Both the position numbers and the translations under genes were made by a program. 64,000 nucleotides of DNA, taken from Azolla caroliniana (Eukaryota > Polypodiophyta). Below are positions 51,851-64,000 of the stretch, one piece after another; positions within the stretch are counted from its first letter, which is position 1, and each line of letters begins with the position of its first letter. The notes beneath the pieces were generated by a model, which worked only from the letters and a program-made list of their open reading frames with translations, made no database searches and had not been told where the DNA came from. The stretch spans positions 5,270,001-5,334,000 of the forward strand of contig JBHGNT010000018.1 of assembly GCA_043228905.1 (NCBI GenBank), read 5' to 3'.

Positions 51851-54081
51851 CAGGATGGTTACTGAGGGATTATTCAGTTGACACTATTAATGTGAAAAGT
51901 AGGTTAGGTAGCTTGATAATAATGAAAATCATTTGTAGCCTTTTTCATTTAGACACCATCTCCCATCTAGTGTCTAAGAACATTAAATTTCATGACTTTG
52001 AAGTATAGTTATTATTTCATGTTAACATGCAATAAACTGTCTGATATAAGAGAACAATAACGTATGAACAAAAACATCCACCAATCAATGGTAGAAATAA
52101 ATCTATTGTATAGTTGAAGATTTATAACTAATATTGAAGTGGTGATGGGTTGAACAAACACCAAGTAGGAGTGTGCTCATCAATTGGAGCGACTAACAAT
52201 ATATTATCTATTGTATCAAAAAAACTTTACAGAGTTTTAAGACTCACTCAATACTTAGGCATTGAATTGTATCTGTATTTGATCATTAAGAGCACATGAA
52301 CTCTAAGTCAAGATGCATTATTTCCTCTAGTGTAATTGGGCTTCAATATAGACATGTATTCCTCATTAATTGCTACATTGATGAACTCATTGGGCATTTC
52401 TATATTTTCTATGCAATTGAATAGTAAGAGATTTTGTAATTGTCATTCAACAAAAGTTTGGGAGCAAGACATTTAAGGAAATGTAAGGTCGATTAATCAA
52501 GGTTTATGTCCAAAGTATCTGCTCATGATAAATTTAAAGGGAAATCAAGTTCATGACTAGGACTTCATTCTCAATCTATCTATGCCTTACAATCAACAAT
52601 AACAAGTCACATGCCTTTTGATTGAATGTTAGAACCCTCTATCTGCATTCAAACCAATCTTAGTGCATGAATGTTCATTCATGCAACTACATGGACGATT
52701 GGTTCTTCATTGATCCCTTACATTGTTCTTGTAATGTCACATAATCCTACTCATACATAACATGGCCTTTGTCGCAGTTCCGTAGTTTCTGCCATTACCT
52801 GGAGTTGAAGGTTTCCATTCTCAGAGAGCCAGAAGGTGGTAGTGGTAGAAGAAGAAGAATTAAAAGAACATGAAGAAATGGAAGCATGGCTCTGAGTTTA
52901 GAAATGGATATTTCTATTTTTATGTAATAGTGTAGCCAATAACCCATGGAGGCTAGAAACCAAAGGAGGAGGAGGAGGAGGAAGAAGAAGAAGAATAAAA
53001 AGGAGTAGAAACAGGGGAGATTGGGAAGCCAGCAGAAAACAGATTGTAAACAGAGTATGTATTCTTATTCCTTTAGATAGTTATGCGTGTTTGTCTACAT
53101 ATGGTCCATGGCTCAAGATAGTGGTTTTAAAATGCTGAGCGAGTTCGGGTATGCATCTTTATCTCTCGAGGAGGAATGGGCAAGTGAGTCTTTGTTCTTC
53201 TCTAAAACTCTAATGGTCGTCCATTTAGGGATTAGGATTCAATGGTGCATCTCCATCTCTTGGGAAACAATGTGCAAGTAAAGCAATCTGTTATTGTCTA
53301 AACCATAATTGTTATTCATTTAGGTTTAGGAATGCATGATACATCATTATATCTTGGAAGCAATGCAAATAAGTTATTTTCTTTCTGTTATTCCCAATTA
53401 AAACTTTCCATCTCCATGCTATGGAATCATGTGCTGATATGTGAGCTATTCCTTTTTAAACACCTAATTTTTATTTCTTAAGGGTTTAAAGTTGCAGGAC
53501 ACATCAGTAAAGTTATGAACTTGCTTTTAAGTTCCACTGGATGTATTAAAAAGAGAAACAAGACATGTCTGGTATGCATTGATGGGACTGTAAGATTGCT
53601 GTTAGACAGTGGCAGCTAAATAGAAGCACAGAGCCAAGCAGCCTATGTTTGTACAGCTGGGACAAAGTGAACTATTATCATACAAGAGGCTAAATTGTTT
53701 CTCTATACAAAGTAGTGGTGTAAGTCAAGTGACTGTTGGATATCAGCCTTTAAATAAATAAGGAATAAAATCTTAGTCCATATACATGCTGGAAAGAGAT
53801 AATTGTAGAGAGGGAAAATCAGGGAAAAGAGATAATGTAGAGCGAGGATGTGTTTAGCAAGAGCTTGTTTCCGAAATTGGGGGTGCTACCTGCGAACAGT
53901 AACCACATTCATCTGTGATTTCCATGGAATAATATCTATGATCAAAACATACATGAGTCATTTTGTCTTTGTTTGTAGAAGGTCAATTGCAGCTGGACAG
54001 GAGATTAAGCCTTAGTTAACTTTGAAAAGGTGAGAAAAGTTTGATGGAAATGCGGGATGTTGGATTCGTGTCCCATCAATA
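51851..54081. other. no gene recognised; GGA/GAA tract
   Basis: No supported exon. A (GGA)n/(GAA)n tract lies at about 52963-52998. The right end should contain the PPR 5' UTR or promoter; the PPR frame is closed by TGA at 54031-54033. Confidence 0.45.
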
Positions 54082-56094
54082 ATGCCGGTGCTTTTTCTGC
54101 CATGTGTGGTTCAGTTGGTTTCTCTGGACAATATTATTGAGATCCTGCAGAAATGTAGAAGAATCCGTAGTTGGGCCCATTCTAAGAATGTGATTATGTA
54201 TATATATTCTAGTGGTTTGGAAACACATAGAGTGATTGGAAACTACCTTGTACCTATGCTTGTAGAGTATGGAAACTTGCTTCAAGCAGAAAAAAATTTC
54301 AATAGATTGTTACATCGAAAAGAGCACTCTTGGACATCCCTTATACAAGCGTATGCAGAATGTGGTAAATCTTCCCACTCTCTTTATTTATTTGAGAAGA
54401 TGCGACAAGATAATGTATGTCCGAGCAGTCACACCTTTGTGGCCATGTTGAAAGCTTGTGCCAAACTGAAGTCTATGGAGAGAGGTCAAGAGTTCCATAT
54501 GGAAATAGCCCAAGAGGGTTTAGAGATGGATTTCTGTATAGGAAGTAGTTTAGTTCATATGTATGCAAAATGTGGTTTTCTTCTGGAAGCGCAAGAAATT
54601 TTTAATGAGTTACCAATTAAGGATGTTATCACATGGACAGCTTTAATCTCTGGGTATGCAGAGAATGGAAATACTTTAGTGGCTCTGAAGTATTTGAAAC
54701 AGATGCAAGCGAATGGTTTGCATCTGGATGGAAATACATTCGTGTGTTGTTTGAAAGGTTGCGGAAATCCAGAATCTCTAGGTATTGGTCAAGAAATACA
54801 TCACGAGATTGTAAAATATGGATTTGAAGGTGATCTTATCGTTGCCAATAGTTTGGTGGATATGTATAGCAAGTCTGGTTCACTTTTAGAAGCATCAGCG
54901 GTGTTTATGGATTTAGAGGTTAAAGACGTTATTACGTGGACTTCTCTCATTTCAGGCTATGCTGAACATGGGTGTAGCGAAGAAGCTTTGACATGTTATG
55001 GGAGAATGCAAGAGGAGGGTGTGTTGTCAAATAATGTTACTCTTCTATGTAGTTTAAGAGCTTGTGGTAACATAAAGGCCATAAATCTGGGAAAGGAAAT
55101 GCATTCTCTGATTGTCAAGAGAGGGCTTGAAAGCGATGTGTCAATTAGTAGTGCGTTGGTGGCTATTTATGGAAGGTGTCAGCTCTTTATAGAAGCACAT
55201 GGTATTTTGCAAAGGCAGGAAGTGGAAGATGTAGTATCCTGGAATGCATTGATGAGTGGATATGCTGACCATGGACTAGTTGAGGAAGCTATGAAAGCTT
55301 TTGAAATAATGCAAACTAAGGGACTATACCCAGATAGTGTTACCTTTATTTGCATCTTGAAAAGTTGTTGTAGAAATAAAGCCATAGGTAGTGTCAGACA
55401 CGTACACATAGAAATTGCAAAACAGGGCAATGAAAATGAATTAACGGTGGGTAATGCTTTGATGGATTCATACGTGAAGTGTGGGTCACTTGCAGACGCT
55501 GAAAAGGTTTTCAATAGCTTAAAGGTCCAAGACGTGATATCGTGGACAGCACTTATTGCAGGGTATGCCTTTCAAGGTATGAGTGAGATTGTATTTTATT
55601 TGTTTCAAAAGATGGGAGAGCAAGGTATTTGTCCAGATGCAATTGCGTTGCAAAATATTCTCACTGTGTGCAATCATTCTGGTCTGGTAGATAAGGGGTA
55701 CACATATTTTGAGGCTATTAGTAGAGAATATGGTGAAACTCCAACTATCAATCACCACAATGCAATGGTCGATGCCCTTGCTCGAGCAGGACAGTTGGAA
55801 GAAGTGGTAGAGATGCTAGATAAGATGCCTTTGCAACCTGACCATGTTACATGGTTAAGTGTGCTTAGTGCTTGTAGGAAGTGGGGGCATGTGAAGCTTG
55901 GTGAGAAGGCATTTATCAATGCGGTGAAATTAGATGAAGAAGATGATGCGGCTTTCTTTCTTATGTACAATATCTATTTAGATGCTGAAATGTGGGAGGA
56001 TGCTAGGAGGATCGAGATGATAAAATTAAAAGCTTCAGGTCGAATAAAGGATGAGAGAGTTATAGAAATACATAATGTTATCCAAAACGTATAA
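54082..56094 (+). CDS. PPR protein, PLS type without DYW domain
   Basis: Pentatricopeptide repeat proteins bind organelle RNA in a sequence-specific way, for editing, splicing or stability. This intronless 670-aa frame starts at the first ATG after an upstream stop. Tandem PPR motifs fill about residues 50-600, for example SWTSLIQAYAECGKSSHSLY, DVITWTALISGYAENGN and DVISWTALIAGYAFQGMSE. P, L and S spacing alternates with short linkers of the type CxSLxACG and GKEMHSLIVKRGLE. The C-terminal 90 residues (MPLQPDHVTWLSVLSACRKW and after) resemble an E-type extension that stops early; there is no DYW deaminase motif. Organelle targeting is presumed but the N-terminus is not a clear transit peptide. 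A broken relative lies at 1545-1850. Confidence 0.88.
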   Translation: MPVLFLPCVVQLVSLDNIIEILQKCRRIRSWAHSKNVIMYIYSSGLETHRVIGNYLVPMLVEYGNLLQAEKNFNRLLHRKEHSWTSLIQAYAECGKSSHSLYLFEKMRQDNVCPSSHTFVAMLKACAKLKSMERGQEFHMEIAQEGLEMDFCIGSSLVHMYAKCGFLLEAQEIFNELPIKDVITWTALISGYAENGNTLVALKYLKQMQANGLHLDGNTFVCCLKGCGNPESLGIGQEIHHEIVKYGFEGDLIVANSLVDMYSKSGSLLEASAVFMDLEVKDVITWTSLISGYAEHGCSEEALTCYGRMQEEGVLSNNVTLLCSLRACGNIKAINLGKEMHSLIVKRGLESDVSISSALVAIYGRCQLFIEAHGILQRQEVEDVVSWNALMSGYADHGLVEEAMKAFEIMQTKGLYPDSVTFICILKSCCRNKAIGSVRHVHIEIAKQGNENELTVGNALMDSYVKCGSLADAEKVFNSLKVQDVISWTALIAGYAFQGMSEIVFYLFQKMGEQGICPDAIALQNILTVCNHSGLVDKGYTYFEAISREYGETPTINHHNAMVDALARAGQLEEVVEMLDKMPLQPDHVTWLSVLSACRKWGHVKLGEKAFINAVKLDEEDDAAFFLMYNIYLDAEMWEDARRIEMIKLKASGRIKDERVIEIHNVIQNV

Positions 56095-59000
56095 AGCATG
56101 GTTGCTGAAAAGAAAATCAGCAGAATTTCTTGAAAAACTCAATTACTCTGTGAATTGTATTAATTCCTTTGATAGTGCCATTATGGACAAGATCAATTGC
56201 ACCAAATAAGCTTTCTGCAAGCAAGCAGTTTCTTGCAGTACGTGCTTAGTATAGGATACCCAAGAGGTGAACTTTAACATCTCTAGATTCTTGGAGAATA
56301 TTGATGTCATGTATATCATGAAGTGAATGACCACGGCGTATATTGATTTCACATATATCATAAAGTCAATGATTGGGACTTTATATTGAGGTCATGTACA
56401 TCATAAAATCAAGGACTAGAACTTTTAAAGACTATCTTTCTACTGTTTTGAGAGATCATTCAATGTGGGTTGGTTACCGGTCACTGGATCTTGGAGATGC
56501 GTTTTATGTCACAGTGGCTCTCTCTATGAGGGATTGATCCCTCTTGTTTCTAAAAGGGTGGGATAAACATTTGCAGATTTCTAGGAGGAGATTCTGTGCA
56601 CGAATGGTTTTAAGTGCTCCGATTAATTAGCACAAATCCTAAAAGAGCTAGAAATCATCTATTTTCAGCAATGATGAGACAGAGGCGTTCCAGGTATGCC
56701 AGGTCATGATATACCTAGCTGACTCCCATCAGCAATCCAAAAAATCTCACATGGCCTTTCCACATGCAGACTTCACTTGCTTTCCAATGGCAGCAGCCTA
56801 AGATATCTGGGATTCCATAAGGTGTTGATATCACGTATCAATACTCTACACATACTCCAGAAGAAATTGATTTCTTGAAGCTGTGTGAATCTTAATTTGG
56901 GAGGCAAGGTTATGGTCACTTACAAGGTACCCTTTATCAATCAAGGTAAATTCTCATGCTTCACTCATCTTTTTGATTCGTAAAGTTAACTCTTAATGAG
57001 TTTATATTGGGAGCTTGGGAAGGTTGAGTTGTTGTTACCACCAACGGGAGTTAGTAATTTCTGTACAGTAAGTGCTTGAGTGAGATTCCTCAAGTAGCTG
57101 TTCAGCAAGACGACATATCTGAATGCATATCGACTTGCTTGGTTATTAAGCAAGATGACATGTCCGGACACATGCTCATTTCCCTAAGTAAAAGCATTTG
57201 ATCATTGATGATACAACAAACACACCCTCGATGATTTTCAACCTCATTAAGGCTCAGGTTTGTGTCAAGAATATTATTGAGTGTACCATGATTTGATGTC
57301 TTCCTCTTACTCAAACCTCATGAATTGCTCTATGTTATATATGCAATTCCCATTTGATACTATCTAAGATGTATTCGTGTGCAATACAACTAAACTGTTT
57401 TATCCAAATTGAGGGTAACCTATCATGAATGAAGCCATTCAAGAGAAGCCATGTGGTTGGATTACGCTTAAGGAAGCAAAAGCATTTTCCATCCACCGTA
57501 TAATATGCATCAATACAATCACAATCATCCAAGCATAGTTGTTTGCACCCCTACCTATTATCATCCATGGGTGCTGTAAGGTTGTAATAATAGTCTCTCT
57601 GTTTGTATTCAGCCATGCAAATCAACCCATTACTATTATTAGAATTTAGCACCTGATCCAGCACATATACTGGTCAGGTTGAAGCTATAGTAATATGCGA
57701 GAGAAACAGATGGAGAATCTATGGTGTGATAACCATCCAGACAACTGAAATTATGAGACCCATCTATGTCTTCTTTTCAAATGCTATAGGCGCCCACAAG
57801 GGCTTCCTAACAAGCATTGGTTGTAGATATATTGCCATATCATATTCCATGTCAAATATGACATGTTCCATGCTTAAATCCTTGGATTTCCACCAAGATC
57901 TAATCGAAGCATACTCATTGCCATGGTTTAATCATCTTTATATGTTTCCATGTTGTATAATATGTGTGTGCCACAAGGGTTTCCTAACAAGAATTTGTTG
58001 TTGATATATTGCTATATCATGTCCCATGCCAAATATGACGTGCTCCGTGCACATATCTGTAGATTTTCTTTGTGGCCTCTTCCTTCATGGCATCAAGATT
58101 CATGTTGTGTTAAACAATGTTAATGAGTGTATCCATGATATGAATTCTTCATCTTAGCCTCATGACATTACATTGAAGGATGCTACAATGTATCATTTGA
58201 TTTAAATTTGCACAAAAAGGATTGTTCACCTTCCTTGTCTTCTTTGAAGGAAGGATTCATGTGCATATCCAATACGGGAGACTCAAAGAGCCATGTAAGA
58301 TTTTCAAAGCTCAGAAAGCTTGATCAAGGTGGAATTCAAGACATGTTGTATTTGATGAAAATATGCTTGAATAGGAATAATGGTAGATGTGCTAGTTGGT
58401 TCCATGTATGTAGTGTTACATTCCATGTTTGTTCGTTGATTGGCAATGTTTAGGAACTTATGGTGAAAAATACATAATAGTGTTGGACAAGCTTTGGCAA
58501 CATTATTTGATAAAAAATCTCATCATTTGATGACCTTTAGATATGTGAGAAATGTTTTAAGAATAAGGACACTATGGTATTACTAAGGTGTTTTAACAAC
58601 CATGAAGGAGACATAATAAAATGTTTGTTCCTTATGGTTAGATCAAATGACTATGGTGGGTCCATGGGCTTAGCCATGTTTGTCGACTAGAAAGCATGGT
58701 CCAATCATTATGAAATGCAAAGTGTGCCCCGTTATGTGGTTTTGGCTCTTTAAGTCCAACTATGGGACCTCGAATTGCACAAAAGAAAATGCAAAAGAAA
58801 ATGCTTATGTTTATGAAAGTCATCTCCATGTCTATGAATATTTCTTTTTCTCATCTTGAGCAAATTAATCACACGTCATACTCATTACGCCAAAATTCAT
58901 AAATGTGTGTAAGTCATGGTTCATCAATTTTTATGTATTGTGGTCAAGAAAATTTCTATATCCAACTTGATTGTATAAATAAACACTCTCCAATATGAGA

Positions 59001-59525
59001 ATGTTAACAATGTGTCACTAAGTGCGTGTCCATATATTTTATTTATTTATTTATGTTGAAAATATAGATTTATAACAATATATTGGTATATCAATACGCA
59101 TGTTAATACATATATACATCATATAGGTCAATAAAATATGAGAAAATAAATAAATAAATGTAGATATTAAGATAAAAAAACACACAATCAAAATACGAGT
59201 ACAAAAAATAAAAGCATCGTAGCTGGGCAAAAAAGCACCCTAATTTAGGGACACAAATAATACAAATAATGTATATGGAGTTGTGTCAGTTGTGGATGAG
59301 GTGGTGCGTGATTTTAGATTTTTTTCATATTGAAATGATTTATTTAGTTATTATTATTATTCTTTTAAAAAAAATTAATGTTTTTTCCCCCAAACCACCA
59401 TCGGGGTGGTGGGATGGTTGTGATGATCACTTGTAGCTACTTGTTGTAGTTAGTTGTGATGACTTGTAGTGGTAGGTCACGTTGAACTACTTTAGGTTAC
59501 TTCTTAGTGAAGCAAATGGATAGGC
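56095..59525. other. no gene; two local repeats
   Basis: A phrase like TATTGATGTCATGTATATCA recurs about every 43 bp at 56299-56425. A longer direct repeat, starting CCACAAGGGCTTCCTAACAA, occurs near 57788 and again near 57967, with about 80 bp similar. No coding frame has a recognisable product. Confidence 0.45.
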
Positions 59526-59533
59526 CGCCGAAA

Positions 59534-60282
59534 TAGGAATCAACAACAGTTCGGTTTAGGCTTCTCAAACCTGAATTGAACCGATCCCTAAACCGGTTTG
59601 GGAGTTGGTTTGGGACAAAAAAGCTAAAGATACCCAAAAAACACCACTACCACTACCACTACCTCTTCCTCCTACTCTTCTTCTCCTCCTCATAACTCTC
59701 ACCCCCTTGGCCTTACCACCGATGAGTCAAACTCAACTCCAAGTCCCACCTCCATGACTCCCTCTTTGTAGAGTCTAGACTACTATGATTGGTCGGTTGT
59801 CATCCATGAATCCCTTGCCTCCCACCACCTGAACCATGAGGCCCGAGGCTATGGCGACCTATCACTCTTGGTGATCCAATCCTTCTCCAAGAATGTATAT
59901 AACATTGGATAGCAAGGAGGTTCCCTGATAATCCACTATGTAAGCTCTCTATCCCTCTCTGTCCCTCCCTCTCTCGTCACTCAACAGTATGTTGCCTATG
60001 GCTTCCGGTCGGTCTCTTTGTCAACTTTCAAGTTCTAAGTTCTAAGTTCTAACTGTCTAATTTCTAACTTTCTAACTTTCTAACTTTTTAAACCCTAATT
60101 CTTAAATAACATAAACGGCTTAAACGGTTTGAGATGGTTTGGCAAGGCTCAAGCCGAGCCGAGGTCAAACCATTTAGGTAAAAGAAAAAGCCTAAACCGA
60201 GCCGAGCCGCTAAGTCGCTAAACAGTTTAAAACTGGTTTAGCTAAATGGTTTAGGCTTGAGCTGAGCTGTTACCGATTCCTA
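59534..60282. mobile_element. non-autonomous hAT-like element 2
   Basis: A 749-bp element beginning TAGGAATC and ending GATTCCTA, flanked by CGCCGAAA (59526-59533) and CGCCCAAA (60283-60290), an 8-bp duplication with one mismatch. The subterminal regions are rich in AACCGG, GGTTTAGGC and GAGCCGAG words in inverted arrangement, as in the first element. No transposase is encoded. Confidence 0.65.
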
Positions 60283-60299
60283 CGCCCAAACATCATATG

Positions 60300-62069
60300 C
60301 GCCCGAAGACTTGCTCACTTAAAGCATAGATGGCCCAAATCATGTCGTCTAGTATCTCCAAGCTTTTAAGCCTATCAAACAACTGTTCTCTAGGGATTGT
60401 GTCAAAGGTTTTGCCAAATACCATAAAACAACAATATAATTTCCTCTTGTAAGCCTTGGTTTAGTCAATTAAGCATCTAAGTGTGAAGATATGGTTAGTA
60501 CTAGAAAAGGCTCGTTTGAGGTTGGCTTGTTCGAGTGCTTGAAGATTTAATGTCTCCATATAATGTTGAGCTCTACTTCCATCATTGCACCATATAGTTT
60601 GGCAAGCATATGGGCAATCATAATAGTCCTATATATATTTAGGTCCATGGGACCCCCTCTGTTATGTGTAGGGGCCACTATGTTCATGGTCCACTTTGGT
60701 GGAAAACCCTCTGCAAGGGCACAATTAAAGTGTAGTGTGAGAAAAGGAGCTAGGCACTCTCGAGCATATATGACATGTGCTCAACCTGGAATCCTGTGTG
60801 ATCCATATAGAATTTCTATGTTATAATTTCTTTATGACTTTAGTGACATGGAAAAATGTCCCCATTGTGGGTCGAGGTGTGGAAGGTGTAAGAATGGGTG
60901 GTTGGTTTAGGACTTGGTAAAGTTTCTTTGCACATATGTGCTAGGTGTTAGGATTTTGGATAGTTTTTTGTAGTCTTGGTTGACTTAGTCTCTTCTGGGC
61001 AGTGGCACAATCGCTACTCATAAACATATGGTAGAGATTCCAATATTGAGATACTTACCACACATGTCTCTTAGGACGTGCCATCTTTCACATTTCTTTA
61101 TGGGCTTGAACTAGGGTAATAGTATACTTTAAGTTTTGTATAAAAGTCTCTTCAATCGTCATTGTACCATCTATTTTGTGGCATAGACCCTACTCTACCT
61201 TGCTTGAAATGATTTGTGTGTGGGAAGGTATACATCACTGCAGAGTGAAGGATGTATGTGAGTCGTGTAGTAAGATTCTCTAAAGGAAAGAAAGAATCAA
61301 GAGAGGAGAGATGAACTCAAACATGTCGAGAATAGATCTCAGAGAGCTCATGCGTGAAATGTATTGTGGTGTGATGGCTTGGTTTACTAGAGCTGGTTGC
61401 ATTGGAGGTATCGTTTTATAGCTCAAAATAAAGGAAGCTATGGTCTACACCAATAGGGCATGGGGCCACTCGAAAGGAGTTAATCATGTGGATAACTCCA
61501 GGGCGGCCTATTAGATAGTAGACTATGCTTTCACCTCCTCCATGTGGGATACATGTGAGCTCTTCTAAGCACGATCACCTTGCTAAACCATTATATATGA
61601 TCATTTGGTGCCTACTTTGAAGTTCAGGCAGATGATGGCCAAAGTTTGTGGCATTTGCACCTTGGTCTTTTGATATACGTGTGATGCCTATAGCAAAAGG
61701 ATCGATACTCACCATTTCTAGGTTTTTACCCATTTTAAAGATTGTGCATTGTCAAGATTGAGTTCTCTCATTAAAATCCCCTATAAGGAAGGCCTCCCCT
61801 TGAGAAGAGTATTATATTATGTCATCTGATAAAAGGTTCATATGGGGAAAGCCCATGTGGCCCTCCTTGATCAACTAATCTTGTGACTCTCCTTGATAAA
61901 CTAATCTTGTGTCTCTGACCATATTATAATGGGATCCTTTTGGGGAAAAGTAACAAATGGCGATAAATACTGCTTGGTTCTTGGTAATGAGGATTTTGAT
62001 ACACATAAAACAAGCTTTTGGGTCTGTTCGTAGTATTTCTAACCTATAACGTAGCTCACTCTGAAACAA
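60300..62069 (-). pseudogene. LINE remnant with endonuclease and RT motifs
   Basis: Minus-strand pieces occur in the order expected of LINE ORF2. The endonuclease part includes IAICYFSPKGSHYN (about 61920-61960) and GEAFLIGDFNERTQS (about 61757-61803). The reverse-transcriptase part includes GFPPKWTMNIVAP, YRTIMIAHMLAKLYG, HIFTLRCLID, FGKTFDTIPREQLF and MIWAIYALSEQV (60308-60716). Stops and frame changes separate them. It is a decayed non-LTR retrotransposon. Confidence 0.75.
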
Positions 62070-63849
62070 TATTGCGGCACCTCAAGATCCTTAAGTAGTT
62101 TGTTGACATGAAGTTTTTCTAAATACTGATTCCTAACAAAAACCTTCAACTCGTCAAAATCCTCTATTTGGGCTTTTGTGTGTTTTTACTAGGAAAAGTA
62201 TATCTAATATCTCTAAAATCTTCTCTAATCGAACAAGGTTGTCTAAAGTGCAACATTACAAGTCTAAAGTGCAACATTACAATCCCACAAGGTCATCCTT
62301 TTTATATTTTCTGTCAAATGGGCCACATATCATCAATTGATGGCACACGCATTTATTATCACTTGTCTATCTCCATAAAAGGCGTGATTCCCCTCTTCGC
62401 GAGCCTACATGACTCATGGCATACATGTCTTGCGATGCTAAATTTGCATCTTGGTAAGGTCTTCATCCAGGTAGATAGGGTCCCCTCGAATTAAAGTCCT
62501 TGGAGAATTGGTCTCTTCTTATCAAAGATCACTAGACTGGATTCTAATTCTTTAAATTAAAGCACTAGGGCTCTCTCTTTCTAGTGGTGTCACGCCCGAC
62601 CCTCCATGTTTAACGTCCCATAGAATATAGCGGGGGGTTGGCCGCTTGTTGCAATTATGCCAGTGCAAGGCTCAATCAAGTGGGGAAATATATGTTGGCT
62701 ATCATGGCAGACTGCAATTGGCAAATACGAACATCAGGACGGGATGACTTTGGTGATAAAAGCACAAGAGGTCTTTTTCTCCTCTAGCGGTAATGTCCAC
62801 TCCACTCTTCTTAATGACAAATCTCAAGAGGTGTTGGAATTGGTCAACCCAATAACTCTTTGGATTCTATGGAAACAATGATGTAGGCGAGTCTTCTCAA
62901 ACCAAACCGCACATCCAACAAGGTTACTGCAAGAGATATGGAGTGAAATTGTATCCACTTTGAAGAGCCAATATGATGGCCTTAAGGGCGGCTCCGATGG
63001 AGTTGAAAGACAACAAATAGCCTTCATCCAACAATGGTCGTCCTTTCCCTTTCTTAAGTCAGTGGGCATCCACATAAGATGGAACTATCGCGTCCCTACA
63101 AGGATTTGTACATAATCATCTCATTTGTAAAATTTTATAACTAATGGAAAGAGTATTTTTTTAGAAAAAAAGAAAGAAAAAAGAGATGCACCTTCCTTGA
63201 GTCAGGTGACAAGTAAATTTAGGCATCAAGCTTGACACATTTTCTTTTCTTTGAGGGCAGTGTTTCCAATTTTTTTATTTTTTATTTTTTAATGTTTCGT
63301 TTTACTACATCTACCCATATTCTTTTAGCTTGTTCCATGTCTTTTTAAACTTATTCTTTAACTTTTTTCATCTCTTCCTTAATATCTTCTAGATAAGATA
63401 TTTTTCTGTCTTCCCTAAATTAGTAAATACCTCGAAGTTATGGATTTGTGTTTTGAGGTCGATGTTTTCTAGTTTGGGTTTTTCTATTTTGACTTTTAGT
63501 ACATCCTTTTCTTCTCATATTTTTTCATGTGTGTTTTTGCTTCTTTTGCCCATTTTTTTATATCATTCTCGATTTTTACTAGACCATTAAAAATGTCTAA
63601 GAAATCATTCTTACTAATGACCTCATCATGTATTTCTTTAATTTCCTTAAGTCGTTTGGAATTCATTTTAGCGTACAGGGAGCAATATATGAAGAGAGGA
63701 GAGAAAACCTAACCAAGCTTGTGTGGACAAACCATTCACTTTGGTGGGTTTGTGAGCATTTTGTCGATTACTTATGCATCCACGCAACACGCAACAACAC
63801 CATAATAGGAGGGAAGTAAGTCAAATGTAGGGGAGCACGACTATCTCAA
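62070..63849. other. no clear gene; possible transposon-derived fragment
   Basis: On the minus strand at about 62940-63080, a broken frame reads KKGKGRPLLDEGYLLSFNS and GAALKAIILALQSGYNF, which looks like former coding DNA of an unknown element. TGTCACGCCCGACCC near 62587 resembles some LTR starts but no partner was found. The remainder is featureless. Confidence 0.35.

Positions 63850-63882
<33 letters not shown>
63850..63882. repeat. (CA)n microsatellite
   Basis: A near-perfect CA dinucleotide run. Confidence 0.95.
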
Positions 63883-63886
<4 letters not shown>

Positions 63887-63922
63887 AGAGAATTAGACAC
63901 TCATGATAAAACCCTTGTTATC

Positions 63923-64000
63923 TAGAGCTAAAGCTAGTTTGGGCCAAACTGGTTTAGGCTTGATTGGTTTGGCTCAAATCGGTTAAGCCTTCCAATTGGG
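63923..64000. mobile_element. possible third AACC-rich element, cut by window end
   Basis: TAGAGCTAAAGCTAG is followed by GGTTTAGGC and GGTTTGGCTC words like those in the two hAT-like elements. The other end lies outside the window, so target duplication and ends cannot be checked. Confidence 0.3.

Overview
This is AT-rich nuclear DNA from a land plant. It holds five spliced or intronless protein genes of plant type in a large background of decayed transposons, simple repeats and local duplications. The PPR repeat style, a 10-kb intron and the abundance of LINE, hAT-like and chromovirus sequence suggest a large seed-free vascular plant genome, perhaps a fern. That placement is inference from style and was not tested by any search.

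Layout from left to right. (1) 1-6.3 kb: a 499-bp hAT-like element, a broken PPR fragment, and a complete six-exon COX11 gene (minus strand). (2) 6.3-12.8 kb: minisatellites, a GTCCCAA-rich block and a LINE fragment. (3) 12.9-15.9 kb: a complete eleven-exon ESCRT-III VPS2 gene (minus strand), with simple repeats and a 63-bp minisatellite upstream. (4) 16.5-19.8 kb: a dispersed repeat interrupted by an LTR-like element with long inverted arms, then a LINE endonuclease fragment. (5) 21.25-33.45 kb: a RING-H2 E3 ligase gene of RFI2 type (minus strand), whose first intron of about 10.1 kb cuts the RING domain. (6) 38.6-45.7 kb: an apparently intact Ty3/gypsy chromovirus with 471-bp LTRs, a perfect 5-bp target duplication, a primer binding site and an uninterrupted 1467-aa polyprotein. 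(7) 47.4-51.2 kb: two more copies of the dispersed repeat, an inverted/direct repeat complex, and a complete five-exon ubiquitin-eL40 fusion gene (plus strand). (8) 54.1-56.1 kb: an intronless PPR gene (plus strand). (9) 59.5-64 kb: a second hAT-like element and a LINE remnant with endonuclease and reverse-transcriptase motifs.

The host genes are unrelated housekeeping or regulatory genes: cytochrome oxidase assembly, membrane scission, ubiquitin ligation, ubiquitin/ribosome supply and organelle RNA processing. They do not form an operon-like unit. Exon boundaries were worked out by hand from GT/AG sites, reading phase and family similarity. COX11, VPS2 and ubiquitin-eL40 close exactly in phase. 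The RING gene closes in phase with one tentative 29-nt microexon and one ambiguous short intron. No CRISPR, bacterial or viral host-defence system is present. The oddest items are the very long RING intron, the inverted-arm LTR-like element, the paired AACC-rich hAT elements, the Thr28 ubiquitin, and several minisatellites whose unit length is a multiple of three.
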